Assembly (NCBI GenBank): GCA_036350795.1
Contig: JAZBNV010000017.1
Span: 12,129 to 76,128 of the forward strand
Direction: 5' to 3'
Length of the DNA: 64,000 nt
From: JAUVKT01 sp036350795
GTDB taxonomy: Bacteria; Bacteroidota; Bacteroidia; Bacteroidales; VadinHA17
Positions 16,366 to 22,712 of the stretch are shown here, in pieces. The notes beneath the pieces were generated by a model. It worked only from the letters and a program-made list of their open reading frames with translations, was not told where the DNA came from and ran no database searches. Position numbers and translations under genes: made by a program. The stretch's first letter is position 1; each line of letters starts with the position of its first letter.

Positions 16366-17910
16366 TCAGTTTAGAGGAATTTTAATTTTAAATGTAGTGC
16401 CCTTACCAGGCTGACTGCTTACTTCAACAGAACCATTATGTTCGTCGATCACTTTTTTAACATAGCTCAAACCAAGTCCAAATCCCTTAACGTTATGAAT
16501 ATTGCCTGTTGGCACCCTGTAGAATCTTTCAAAGATACGTTTCAGATTCTCCTTTTTAATACCGATACCCTTATCAGATACCGATATAAGAAGATACGAA
16601 TCCGTATTGCTGGTTTTTATTGTTATTTCCGGTTTCTCAGGTGAGTATTTTATTGCATTATCAATAAGATTGGATAGCATATTGGAAAAATGTGCTTCGT
16701 CAATCCTGAGTGTATAGTCTGCCGCAGCAAGCTTACGTATAATACTTCCGCCAGAGTTATTTAGCTGGAGGGTAAAATTATCTGCAATACTGTCGATTAA
16801 CTGATGTATATCTGTCTCCTTGAATTTCATGTCCATTGTGCCGCTGTCAAATACCGAGGCCTGCAGCACCTTCTCAACCTGGTATTTTAACCTGAGGCTT
16901 TCATCGTTGATAATCCTTGAGATATTAGCTATATTTTTCTTCTTTTCGGGTATGCTTTTATCCGATATCATCTGGGATGCCAGCGATATTGTAGATATGG
17001 GAGTCTTAAGCTCATGTGTCATATTGTTGATAAAATCATTCCTGATCTCCGATATCCTTTTTTGCCTCAGGATTATTATCAGGTTTGTGGCAGAGAAAAA
17101 GATCAGTACCAGGGTAACCAGGATTGAAGTGAAGCCCATAAACCCAACCTGGTTTAGCAGGTAGCCTCTTTCTTTCGGGAAGTAAATCGCAAGCCTGTTC
17201 TGACCGGGTACCGGGTCGTTTGGAAAGAGCTGCCTCTGGTAGATATGATTAGAATAGGCTTCCTCAAAGTTATCAGAACGGAATACGGCATCTCCGCCAT
17301 CCTGGATGCTGAATTCATAGCCAATATCGACCCCGAGTTTCTTGAATGTTGAAGAAAGCAGCTCATCAACTTCGTCAGGGTTTATTCGCTCTGCGAGGGG
17401 AGGTGTCTCCCTTAAAATTCTGCCCATTATATTTTCGAGCAAAACAGTTTTGTTACTTACCCTGCCTGAAATGCCGGCTCTGATAGTTTCGATAGATTCC
17501 TCCGTTACCTGGTTATCGGGATATAAGAACTCATCATCTGAGTAAAAAAATATTCTTGAGCCCTCATTCTCGATCATCATTGAAAGTTCATAATCATATT
17601 CCCCTGACAGTCTGCCAAGATTTGAAGCACTCTGATTACCAAGAAGCTGCCTGGCAAACTGTGAACTGCCGGTAACGATTACCCCAACCGAGTCTCCGCT
17701 GCTAATGTCTATTTCTTCTATTATCCTTTCAATCGTCTCCTGTTTTTCAAGTTCCAGTACAACAGCATCAAGCGAATTGCTTACCAGTACCCTGAATTGC
17801 TGGTTTTTTGTTTCGAATGCCTGGTTTATCCAATATACCTGCACCAGTATAAGCCCTGACAGTATCAGGGCAAAAAGAGAAGCAAAAAGTATAATAGTAT
17901 ATTTCTTCAT
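16366..17910 (-). CDS. Membrane sensor histidine kinase
   Basis: 514 residues. Membrane segments lie near 5-28 and 270-295 (GFMGFTSILVTLVLIFFSAT) and enclose a periplasmic sensor of about 240 residues with no obvious named fold. The kinase core has the H-box INNMTHELKTPISTISL, the N-box NLIDNAIKYSPE, and the G-boxes DKGIGI and GFGLGLSYVKKV. It forms a two-component pair with the regulator 5 bases downstream (RprX-like arrangement). The signal is unknown. Confidence 0.92.
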   Translation of the reverse strand: MKKYTIILFASLFALILSGLILVQVYWINQAFETKNQQFRVLVSNSLDAVVLELEKQETIERIIEEIDISSGDSVGVIVTGSSQFARQLLGNQSASNLGRLSGEYDYELSMMIENEGSRIFFYSDDEFLYPDNQVTEESIETIRAGISGRVSNKTVLLENIMGRILRETPPLAERINPDEVDELLSSTFKKLGVDIGYEFSIQDGGDAVFRSDNFEEAYSNHIYQRQLFPNDPVPGQNRLAIYFPKERGYLLNQVGFMGFTSILVTLVLIFFSATNLIIILRQKRISEIRNDFINNMTHELKTPISTISLASQMISDKSIPEKKKNIANISRIINDESLRLKYQVEKVLQASVFDSGTMDMKFKETDIHQLIDSIADNFTLQLNNSGGSIIRKLAAADYTLRIDEAHFSNMLSNLIDNAIKYSPEKPEITIKTSNTDSYLLISVSDKGIGIKKENLKRIFERFYRVPTGNIHNVKGFGLGLSYVKKVIDEHNGSVEVSSQPGKGTTFKIKIPLN

Positions 17911-17962
17911 CTATTATTTACATTCTGAATGCCATTGTAATATGTGGCTATACCCGGTTTTT

Positions 17963-17970
17963 ACAAAAGT
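17963..17970 (-). promoter_or_regulatory. -7 promoter element of the kinase/regulator operon
   Basis: On the minus strand TACTTTTG is an exact TAnnTTTG match about 53 bases upstream of the kinase start codon. No clear -33 TTTG precedes it. Confidence 0.5.
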
Positions 17971-18097
17971 ACCCTATAAAAATAATAAATGGATTTTATT
18001 AACACTATTTAACAGAACAGGAGGAGGTTTATGTAACATAAAGATAGCCAGCAGGATAGTATATTTTTTTAATAAATATTGATGCTGCAGATATATT

Positions 18098-18115
18098 TTG
18101 GCACGATACTTGTTT
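18098..18115 (+). promoter_or_regulatory. Near-consensus sigma-54 (-24/-12) promoter with no ORF behind it
   Basis: TTGGCACGATACTTGTTT matches the sigma-54 consensus TTGGCACG-N4-TTGCW at every position except the final C of the GC dinucleotide (T here). Spacing is GG-N10-G, as required. It points rightward, away from the kinase gene, into 150 bases without an ATG-started ORF. The window also encodes a sigma-54 activator at 8397. Confidence 0.5.
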
Positions 18116-18161
18116 ATTAATAAGTGAGGTTTTTTTTCATAGGTTAGATTTGGGTTAATAA

Positions 18162-18208
18162 AGGGATTTGGGAGGTTATCATAACCTCCTTCCCTATTTT
18201 AAGGAGGT
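18162..18208. promoter_or_regulatory. Alternative RNA hairpins around a 19-base palindrome
   Basis: GGAGGTTATCATAACCTCC (18171-18189) is a perfect palindrome about a central C. It extends outward by AGGGA (18162-18166) with TCCCT (18191-18195). Its right arm, AACCTCCTT (18183-18191), can pair instead with AAGGAGGT (18201-18208), so two mutually exclusive stems are possible. It could be a protein operator, an RNA switch, or part of the candidate small RNA. Confidence 0.4.
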
Positions 18209-18249
18209 CGAGGAAAACAATATAAAGGTTTAGGTTTTGGGGTTAATTT

Positions 18250-18285
18250 AAAAAATAGGCGCTTAACACTAAGCGTCTATTTTTT
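18250..18285. terminator. Bidirectional intrinsic terminator
   Basis: A-run, TAGGCGCTTA (18256-18265), 4-base loop, TAAGCGTCTA (18270-18279, one G-U pair), T-run. It overlaps the stop codon of the leftward gene ending at 18277 and could also end a rightward transcript from 18125. Confidence 0.9.
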
Positions 18286-18768
18286 ATAGGAAGTTTTATA
18301 AAGGGTCAGTCCTTTGGATTTTGCTGTATAGAAAATATTCTTCCTGATCATCCTTGCTTTGTTTCGTTCAATCCATGTGAGATTAATTTCCACAACCTTG
18401 TCATTATTTAAAACAAGAACTGTTTTCTTGGAATGAGGGGGGAAATATAAGACCTTAATATTGCTCCACTCGTAGGTATGATGCTTTTGAAACATCAGGC
18501 CATACCGATAGGATATTATTTCGTTACTGACCTGGAAAAAGTGTTCTTTCCTTTTAGCTGTAGCAAGGATGGCAATCAGGTAGAAGAAGGCAGTTATTGC
18601 ACAAAGAACAATAACAAGCCCAAGAGTGACACTGGGGTCAAAGATGATAAACTTAAGATAAATAACAAATGCGGTCATTGCTGTAGTTGCAACAGACATA
18701 ACCCACAGAAGAATCTTCCTGCTCTTTGAAAATTCTTCTTTGGAAAGGTTGAAATACAGATCTTCCAT
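18277..18768 (-). CDS. Two-helix membrane protein with PH-like C-terminal domain
   Basis: 163 residues. Two membrane segments (about 20-42 and 48-68) are followed by a beta-rich segment (HFFQVSNEIISYRYGLMFQKHHTYEWSNIKVLYF) typical of bacterial PH/YdbT-like domains. Function unknown. It follows the IPExxxVDY-type gene by one base, so the rnc-side genes and this one are probably one transcript. A shorter relative in layout is encoded at 39189. Confidence 0.55.
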   Translation of the reverse strand: MEDLYFNLSKEEFSKSRKILLWVMSVATTAMTAFVIYLKFIIFDPSVTLGLVIVLCAITAFFYLIAILATAKRKEHFFQVSNEIISYRYGLMFQKHHTYEWSNIKVLYFPPHSKKTVLVLNNDKVVEINLTWIERNKARMIRKNIFYTAKSKGLTLYKTSYKK

Positions 18769-18769
18769 A

Positions 18770-19204
18770 TCAATAAATTTGTAGTAATGAGTATATGGTT
18801 TGCATTTTATTCTTTTCCAGTGAAAATACTCCGCTTACCATCGGAATATCAAGAATCTTTTTTCTGAGCTCATTTATTATGGAATCTTCAATATTACCGC
18901 AGATCAGGAAAAGATAATCGAGAGATTCATAGCTTTTGCTCAGGCTTTTATTTTCCACCCGGTTTTTCACCAGCTGGAAACTTGTATCGCTATACTCCTC
19001 ATCTGATACAAATCTGCCGAAATGAGTATTTGGGTTATCAGCAGGGCTTACAGAAGAACTGCTGCGAAGATTAAGATTAAGCTTATTATTAAGCTGAAGG
19101 GAGATTTTGTAATCAGGTTCCGGACAGGAAATTCCAAAGAAATGATGGTCAATTGAATTATCAATCTTTAAGCGGTGCAAGGATTTTCTTCCTGGTGACA
19201 TCAT
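18770..19204 (-). CDS. IPExxxVDY-family-like protein
   Basis: 144 residues, no signal or membrane segment. The block FFGISCPEPDYKISLQLNNK near residue 22 and the later YLFLICGNIEDSIINELRK match the layout of the IPExxxVDY proteins of Bacteroidota, which are usually encoded next to rnc as here. Function unknown. The assignment rests on context as much as on the degenerate motif. The start could be Met1 or Met2. Confidence 0.5.
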   Translation of the reverse strand: MMSPGRKSLHRLKIDNSIDHHFFGISCPEPDYKISLQLNNKLNLNLRSSSSVSPADNPNTHFGRFVSDEEYSDTSFQLVKNRVENKSLSKSYESLDYLFLICGNIEDSIINELRKKILDIPMVSGVFSLEKNKMQTIYSLLQIY

Positions 19205-19247
19205 TTTCTTAGCTTAGGCCAAGCTAAAGATAATAATTTCTTGATAA

Positions 19248-20012
19248 TTAGTCTATGAAACCAATTTTCCTGATTTTTTTCAGGGCATTCAGCGATGCTT
19301 CCTGTTCTGCTGATTTCTTTGATTTACCATTACCCTCACCAAAAATCTCATGGTCGATCAGGAGGATGGTGGTAAAGATTGATTTTTTACTCTCAGGATC
19401 GAATTGTTCGGCATGATTAAAACTTATTTCCTTATTCAGTTTCTGTGCCCACTGGAAAACCTGGCTCTTATAATCCTGCTCGGTATGTACAATCTCTTCA
19501 AGATTAATATGTTTTTCAATAATTTTCCTGGTAATGAACTTACGGGTTCGTTGATATCCCCTGTCAAGGAAGATTGAACCCAGCAAGGCTTCCAGGGCAT
19601 CTCCATAGATATTATTGCCTCCGGTTGATTTACTCACATGACTGACAATCAGTTTATCCAGGTTCATTGAGAGAGCCAGCTTATTCAGCGCACTCCTGTT
19701 TACAAGCCTTGACCTGATTTTTGTCAGATCGCCCTCATCAGCATTAGGGTATTTTTCAAAAAGTATCTCAGAAAGTATTGCATCCAGAACAGCATCACCC
19801 AAAAATTCAAGGCGTTCGTTATTAACCTTTTTACCGTTCTCAAGAAGCAGGGTGGCCGACCTGTGAATAAATGCTTTCTCGTAAATGGAAATATTACCCG
19901 GACTGAAACCAAGAATCTTCCTTAGTTCAGATACAAAAAGCTTTCTTTCCGATTTTGAAAGAGTTCCGTTAAAATTGTTTGTGCTGTTTTGTCCGTTGAT
20001 ACCAGGGGACAC
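19248..20012 (-). CDS. rnc: Ribonuclease III
   Basis: 254 residues. The catalytic signature NNERLEFLGDAVLDAILS, the second acidic site GDALEALLGSIFLDRGY and a C-terminal double-stranded RNA-binding domain (YKSQVFQWAQKLN ... KSAEQEASLNALKKI) are all present. It cuts double-stranded RNA in rRNA and mRNA processing. The start is GTG; its first base overlaps the fabF stop codon, so translation is coupled. Confidence 0.95.
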   Translation of the reverse strand: MSPGINGQNSTNNFNGTLSKSERKLFVSELRKILGFSPGNISIYEKAFIHRSATLLLENGKKVNNERLEFLGDAVLDAILSEILFEKYPNADEGDLTKIRSRLVNRSALNKLALSMNLDKLIVSHVSKSTGGNNIYGDALEALLGSIFLDRGYQRTRKFITRKIIEKHINLEEIVHTEQDYKSQVFQWAQKLNKEISFNHAEQFDPESKKSIFTTILLIDHEIFGEGNGKSKKSAEQEASLNALKKIRKIGFID

Positions 20013-21259
20013 TAACTCTCAATTTTTTTCATTACCACGGAAGCATTGTGTCCACCAAAGCCAAAGGTATTGCTGAGAGCATAGTTAATCTGCCTTTCCT
20101 GTGCTTTATTGAGCGTCAGATTGAGCTTATTGTCAATGCGAGAATCAAACTCCCTGTGATTAATCGTAGGAGGTGCAATGTTATTCTTAAGGGCAAGGAT
20201 GGAAGTTATAGCTTCAACTGCCCCGGCAGCCCCAAGCAGGTGGCCGGTCATCGATTTGGTTGCACTTATATTTAACTTATAGGCATCATCTCCAAAAAGA
20301 TTAACAATAGCAATGGTCTCAGAAATATCGCCCAGGGGAGTTGCAGTACCATGCACATTTATATAGTCGATTTCCTTTGTACTTATCCCGGCTTCTTCAA
20401 TTGCCAGCTTCATAACCCTGTAGGCCCCTTCTCCTTCCGGGTGAGGAGCTGTAAGGTGGTAAGCATCTGCGGTCATCCCGGTACCTGCCATTTCGCAGTA
20501 TATTTTGGCACCCCGTGCCCTGGCGTGTTCATACTCCTCAAGCACAAGACCACCTCCACCTTCGCCCATCACAAAACCATCGCGTGTGGCATCAAAGGGA
20601 CGTGAAGCTGTCTTATATTCAGCGTTGTTGGTAGACATTGCCTGCATGGAGTTAAAACCGCCTATACCTGCTTCATTTATTGTTGCTTCAGAACCCCCGG
20701 TAATAAATATATCAGCCTTCCCGAGCTTAATATAGGTGATAGCGTCAATAAGTCCGTGAGTTGAAGATGCGCATGCAGAAACCGTTGAGAAGTTAGGTCC
20801 TCTAAATCCATACTTCATTGAGATGAGGCCGGCGGCAATGTCGCTGATCATCTTGGGAATAAAGAAGGGACTGAATCGAGGAGTACCATCCCCGGCCGAG
20901 AAACTTTTTATTTCGTCAAGGAATGTTCCCAAACCGCCAATACCGGAAGCCCAGATAACTCCGGCCCTGTCCCTGTCGATTTCTTCAAGCTTTATACCTG
21001 AATCAAGCAGGGCCTGCTCAGCTGCAATAAGAGCAAACTGGGCATATTTATCCATTTTGCGGGCTTCCTTGCGGTCGAAATAATTGCTGGGGTCGTAGTT
21101 TTTTACTTCACAGGCAAATCTGGTCTTAAACTTTTCAGTGTCAAAACCTGTAATCCAGTCGGAACCGCTTACACCATTCCTCAAAGCTTCCCAGGTATCG
21201 GCAACATTATTTCCCAGAGGAGTTATTGCTCCCAGGCCAGTAACTACAACCCTTCTCAT
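20012..21259 (-). CDS. fabF: 3-oxoacyl-[acyl-carrier-protein] synthase II
   Basis: 415 residues. The thiolase-fold catalytic triad is intact: Cys in VSACASSTHGLIDA, His in INVHGTATPLGD, His in KSMTGHLLGAAGA. It elongates acyl-ACP with malonyl-ACP in fatty acid synthesis. acpP lies directly upstream on the same strand and rnc directly downstream, the standard Bacteroidota order. Confidence 0.97.
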   Translation of the reverse strand: MRRVVVTGLGAITPLGNNVADTWEALRNGVSGSDWITGFDTEKFKTRFACEVKNYDPSNYFDRKEARKMDKYAQFALIAAEQALLDSGIKLEEIDRDRAGVIWASGIGGLGTFLDEIKSFSAGDGTPRFSPFFIPKMISDIAAGLISMKYGFRGPNFSTVSACASSTHGLIDAITYIKLGKADIFITGGSEATINEAGIGGFNSMQAMSTNNAEYKTASRPFDATRDGFVMGEGGGGLVLEEYEHARARGAKIYCEMAGTGMTADAYHLTAPHPEGEGAYRVMKLAIEEAGISTKEIDYINVHGTATPLGDISETIAIVNLFGDDAYKLNISATKSMTGHLLGAAGAVEAITSILALKNNIAPPTINHREFDSRIDNKLNLTLNKAQERQINYALSNTFGFGGHNASVVMKKIES

Positions 21260-21285
21260 TGTTTTTTACATTTAGTTATGCAATA

Positions 21286-21522
21286 CTACTTTGCATTTTC
21301 TTCGATGTACTTGATAGCTTCTCCAACAGAGCCAATGCTTTCAGCCTGATCATCAGGAATACCAATGTTGAATTCCTTCTCAAACTCCATGATAAGCTCA
21401 ACAGTGTCAAGAGAGTCAGCACCAAGGTCGTTAGTAAAACTAGCTTCGTTGGTTACTTCTGATTCGTCAACTCCAAGCTTGTCAACGATAATCTCTTTTA
21501 CTTTTGCTGCAATATCAGACAT
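21286..21522 (-). CDS. acpP: Acyl carrier protein
   Basis: 78 residues, highly acidic, with the phosphopantetheine attachment Ser in LGADSLDTVELIMEFE. It carries growing acyl chains to FabF, encoded 26 bases downstream. Upstream, 21523-21704 is AT-rich intergenic DNA shared with divergent purN; TTTCTTTGC is a possible -7 box. Confidence 0.97.
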   Translation of the reverse strand: MSDIAAKVKEIIVDKLGVDESEVTNEASFTNDLGADSLDTVELIMEFEKEFNIGIPDDQAESIGSVGEAIKYIEENAK

Positions 21523-21704
21523 AATCTAAAATTTTGGTGAATAATTCAATTTTTAACCCTGCAAAGAAATATATTTGTGCAAAACTTTTCAAGCAATTTA
21601 ATGTTTTTTTATTTAATGGACACGTATATTCTTGAAATTGAGTAAAATAGATTGAATATTTTTGAGTTTTTACGACTTTAGCCAATTATGTTAAGAATCA
21701 GATA

Positions 21705-22274
21705 ATGAAGAATATAGCTATTTTTGCCTCAGGATCGGGAACCAACGCTGAGAACCTTATTAAGTATTTTTCGACCGAAAAGAATTCAAGGGTTGCTATT
21801 CTTTTATGTAATAAGCCTGATGCGCAAGTATTAAAAAGGGCTGAAAAGCTTTCTGTAAAGAGTGAAATTTTCGACCGTCACGATTTTTATGTTTCCGGGA
21901 GGGTGACGGAAATCCTGTCTGCCAATAAAATAGATTTAATAGTGCTGGCAGGTTTTCTATGGTTGGTTCCTGAGTCAATAATTAATATTTACAGGGGCAG
22001 GATAATAAATATTCACCCTGCCCTTTTGCCGGGCTATGGTGGTAAAGGCATGTACGGTTCGCGTGTACACAGTGCAGTTATTGAGAACGGGGAGAAGGAA
22101 TCGGGTATTACCATCCATTATGTTAATGAGATTTATGATAAGGGAGATATTATTTTCCAGGCCAGATGCCGCGTGAAACCGGGAGATAGCCCGGAAAGCC
22201 TTGCAGAACGAATTCACGAACTGGAGTATAAATACTTTCCGGGTGTTGTAAAGGAAGTATTGTCCGGATTATAG
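21705..22274 (+). CDS. purN: Phosphoribosylglycinamide formyltransferase
   Basis: 189 residues, the normal length. FASGSGTNAENLIKYF binds the phosphate of GAR. The catalytic Asn/His region is IINIHPALLPGYGGKGMYGSRVH, and the Asp is in NEIYDKGDIIFQ. It transfers a formyl group from 10-formyl-THF in purine synthesis. It is monocistronic and divergent from acpP. Confidence 0.95.
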   Translation: MKNIAIFASGSGTNAENLIKYFSTEKNSRVAILLCNKPDAQVLKRAEKLSVKSEIFDRHDFYVSGRVTEILSANKIDLIVLAGFLWLVPESIINIYRGRIINIHPALLPGYGGKGMYGSRVHSAVIENGEKESGITIHYVNEIYDKGDIIFQARCRVKPGDSPESLAERIHELEYKYFPGVVKEVLSGL

Positions 22275-22358
22275 TCCCGGTAAAAGCCCGGAACAGTGCA
22301 GAAAATTTTTAGTTTGGATATATCCTGTTGCCAGTCGGCATTGTTCAGACCTCCAGGT

Positions 22359-22389
22359 TTTGAAATGTGGCGCAGGGAAGTTACTTTTG
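22359..22389 (+). promoter_or_regulatory. Promoter of tRNA-Arg
   Basis: TTTG (22359-22362), 19 bases, TACTTTTG (22382-22389): an exact match to the Bacteroidota vegetative promoter, ending 12 bases before the tRNA. Confidence 0.75.
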
Positions 22390-22401
22390 CACATTATTTA
22401 C

Positions 22402-22474
22402 GGTCCCGTAGTTTAACTGGATAGAACGTGAGATTCCGGTTCTCATGGTAGGGGTTCGAGTCCTCTCGGGATCA
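22402..22474 (+). tRNA. tRNA-Arg (anticodon CCG)
   Basis: Acceptor arms GGTCCCG (22402-22408) and CGGGATC (22467-22473) pair fully with one G-U. The D-arm is GTTT...GAAC. The anticodon stem TGAGA/TCTCA encloses loop TTCCGGT, giving anticodon CCG. The T-arm is AGGGG-TTCGAGT-CCTCT. The discriminator is A and CCA is not encoded. It reads CGG arginine codons. Confidence 0.93.
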
Positions 22475-22548
22475 CTAAGAAAGCAAAAGCAGTTGCACTT
22501 TGTACTGAAGGAGGTCCGCCGAAGGCAATCCTCCCGGGATCACTAAGA
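22461..22548. repeat. Direct duplication of the tRNA-Arg 3' end
   Basis: The 20 bases 22461-22480 (end of the T-arm, acceptor strand and beyond) recur at 22529-22548 with one difference (CTCTCGGG versus CTCCCGGG). The 48 bases between hold no gene. This resembles the att-like footprint left by integration at a tRNA 3' end, or a simple slippage duplication. Confidence 0.75.
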
Positions 22549-22630
22549 GCATTTAGCGGTATAGGGCAAACGGTTAAGGGTGAAAGGGAAAAGCTTCGGT
22601 AGTTGCAGAAGGAGCCAGGTAGAGCAGAGG

Positions 22631-22675
22631 AAAAAAGTAAAAAGGCAAAATCAAAAAAGCATAAAAGTATAAAGT
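22631..22675. repeat. A-rich degenerate 8-base repeats upstream of leuS
   Basis: About six successive imperfect units of the AAAAAAGT/ATAAAAGT type. They end 13 bases before the -7-like TACTTTAG (22688-22695) and 38 bases before leuS. The remaining stretch 22549-22630 is purine-rich and I see nothing else in it. Confidence 0.5.
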
Positions 22676-22712
22676 ACAGGGAATATATACTTTAGCATTA
22701 ATCTTTTTTAGC

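Larger units (their letters stand above)
18125..18286 (+). ncRNA. Candidate sigma-54-driven small RNA
   Basis: This is the transcript expected from the -24/-12 element. It contains TAGGTTAGATTTGGGTTAA (18140-18158), a long hairpin around the palindrome at 18171-18189 and a diverged second copy of the first motif (18226-18246). It ends in the strong terminator at 18250-18285. There is no ATG on this strand in the interval. The remainder of 17911-18276 is AT-rich leader of the kinase operon. The alternative is that all of this is 5' leader DNA of the leftward kinase operon. Confidence 0.3.

Noticed and set aside
17911..18276. Known riboswitch upstream of the kinase operon
   Set aside because: No consensus core of a cobalamin, TPP, SAM or other known riboswitch was recognised; only generic hairpins.
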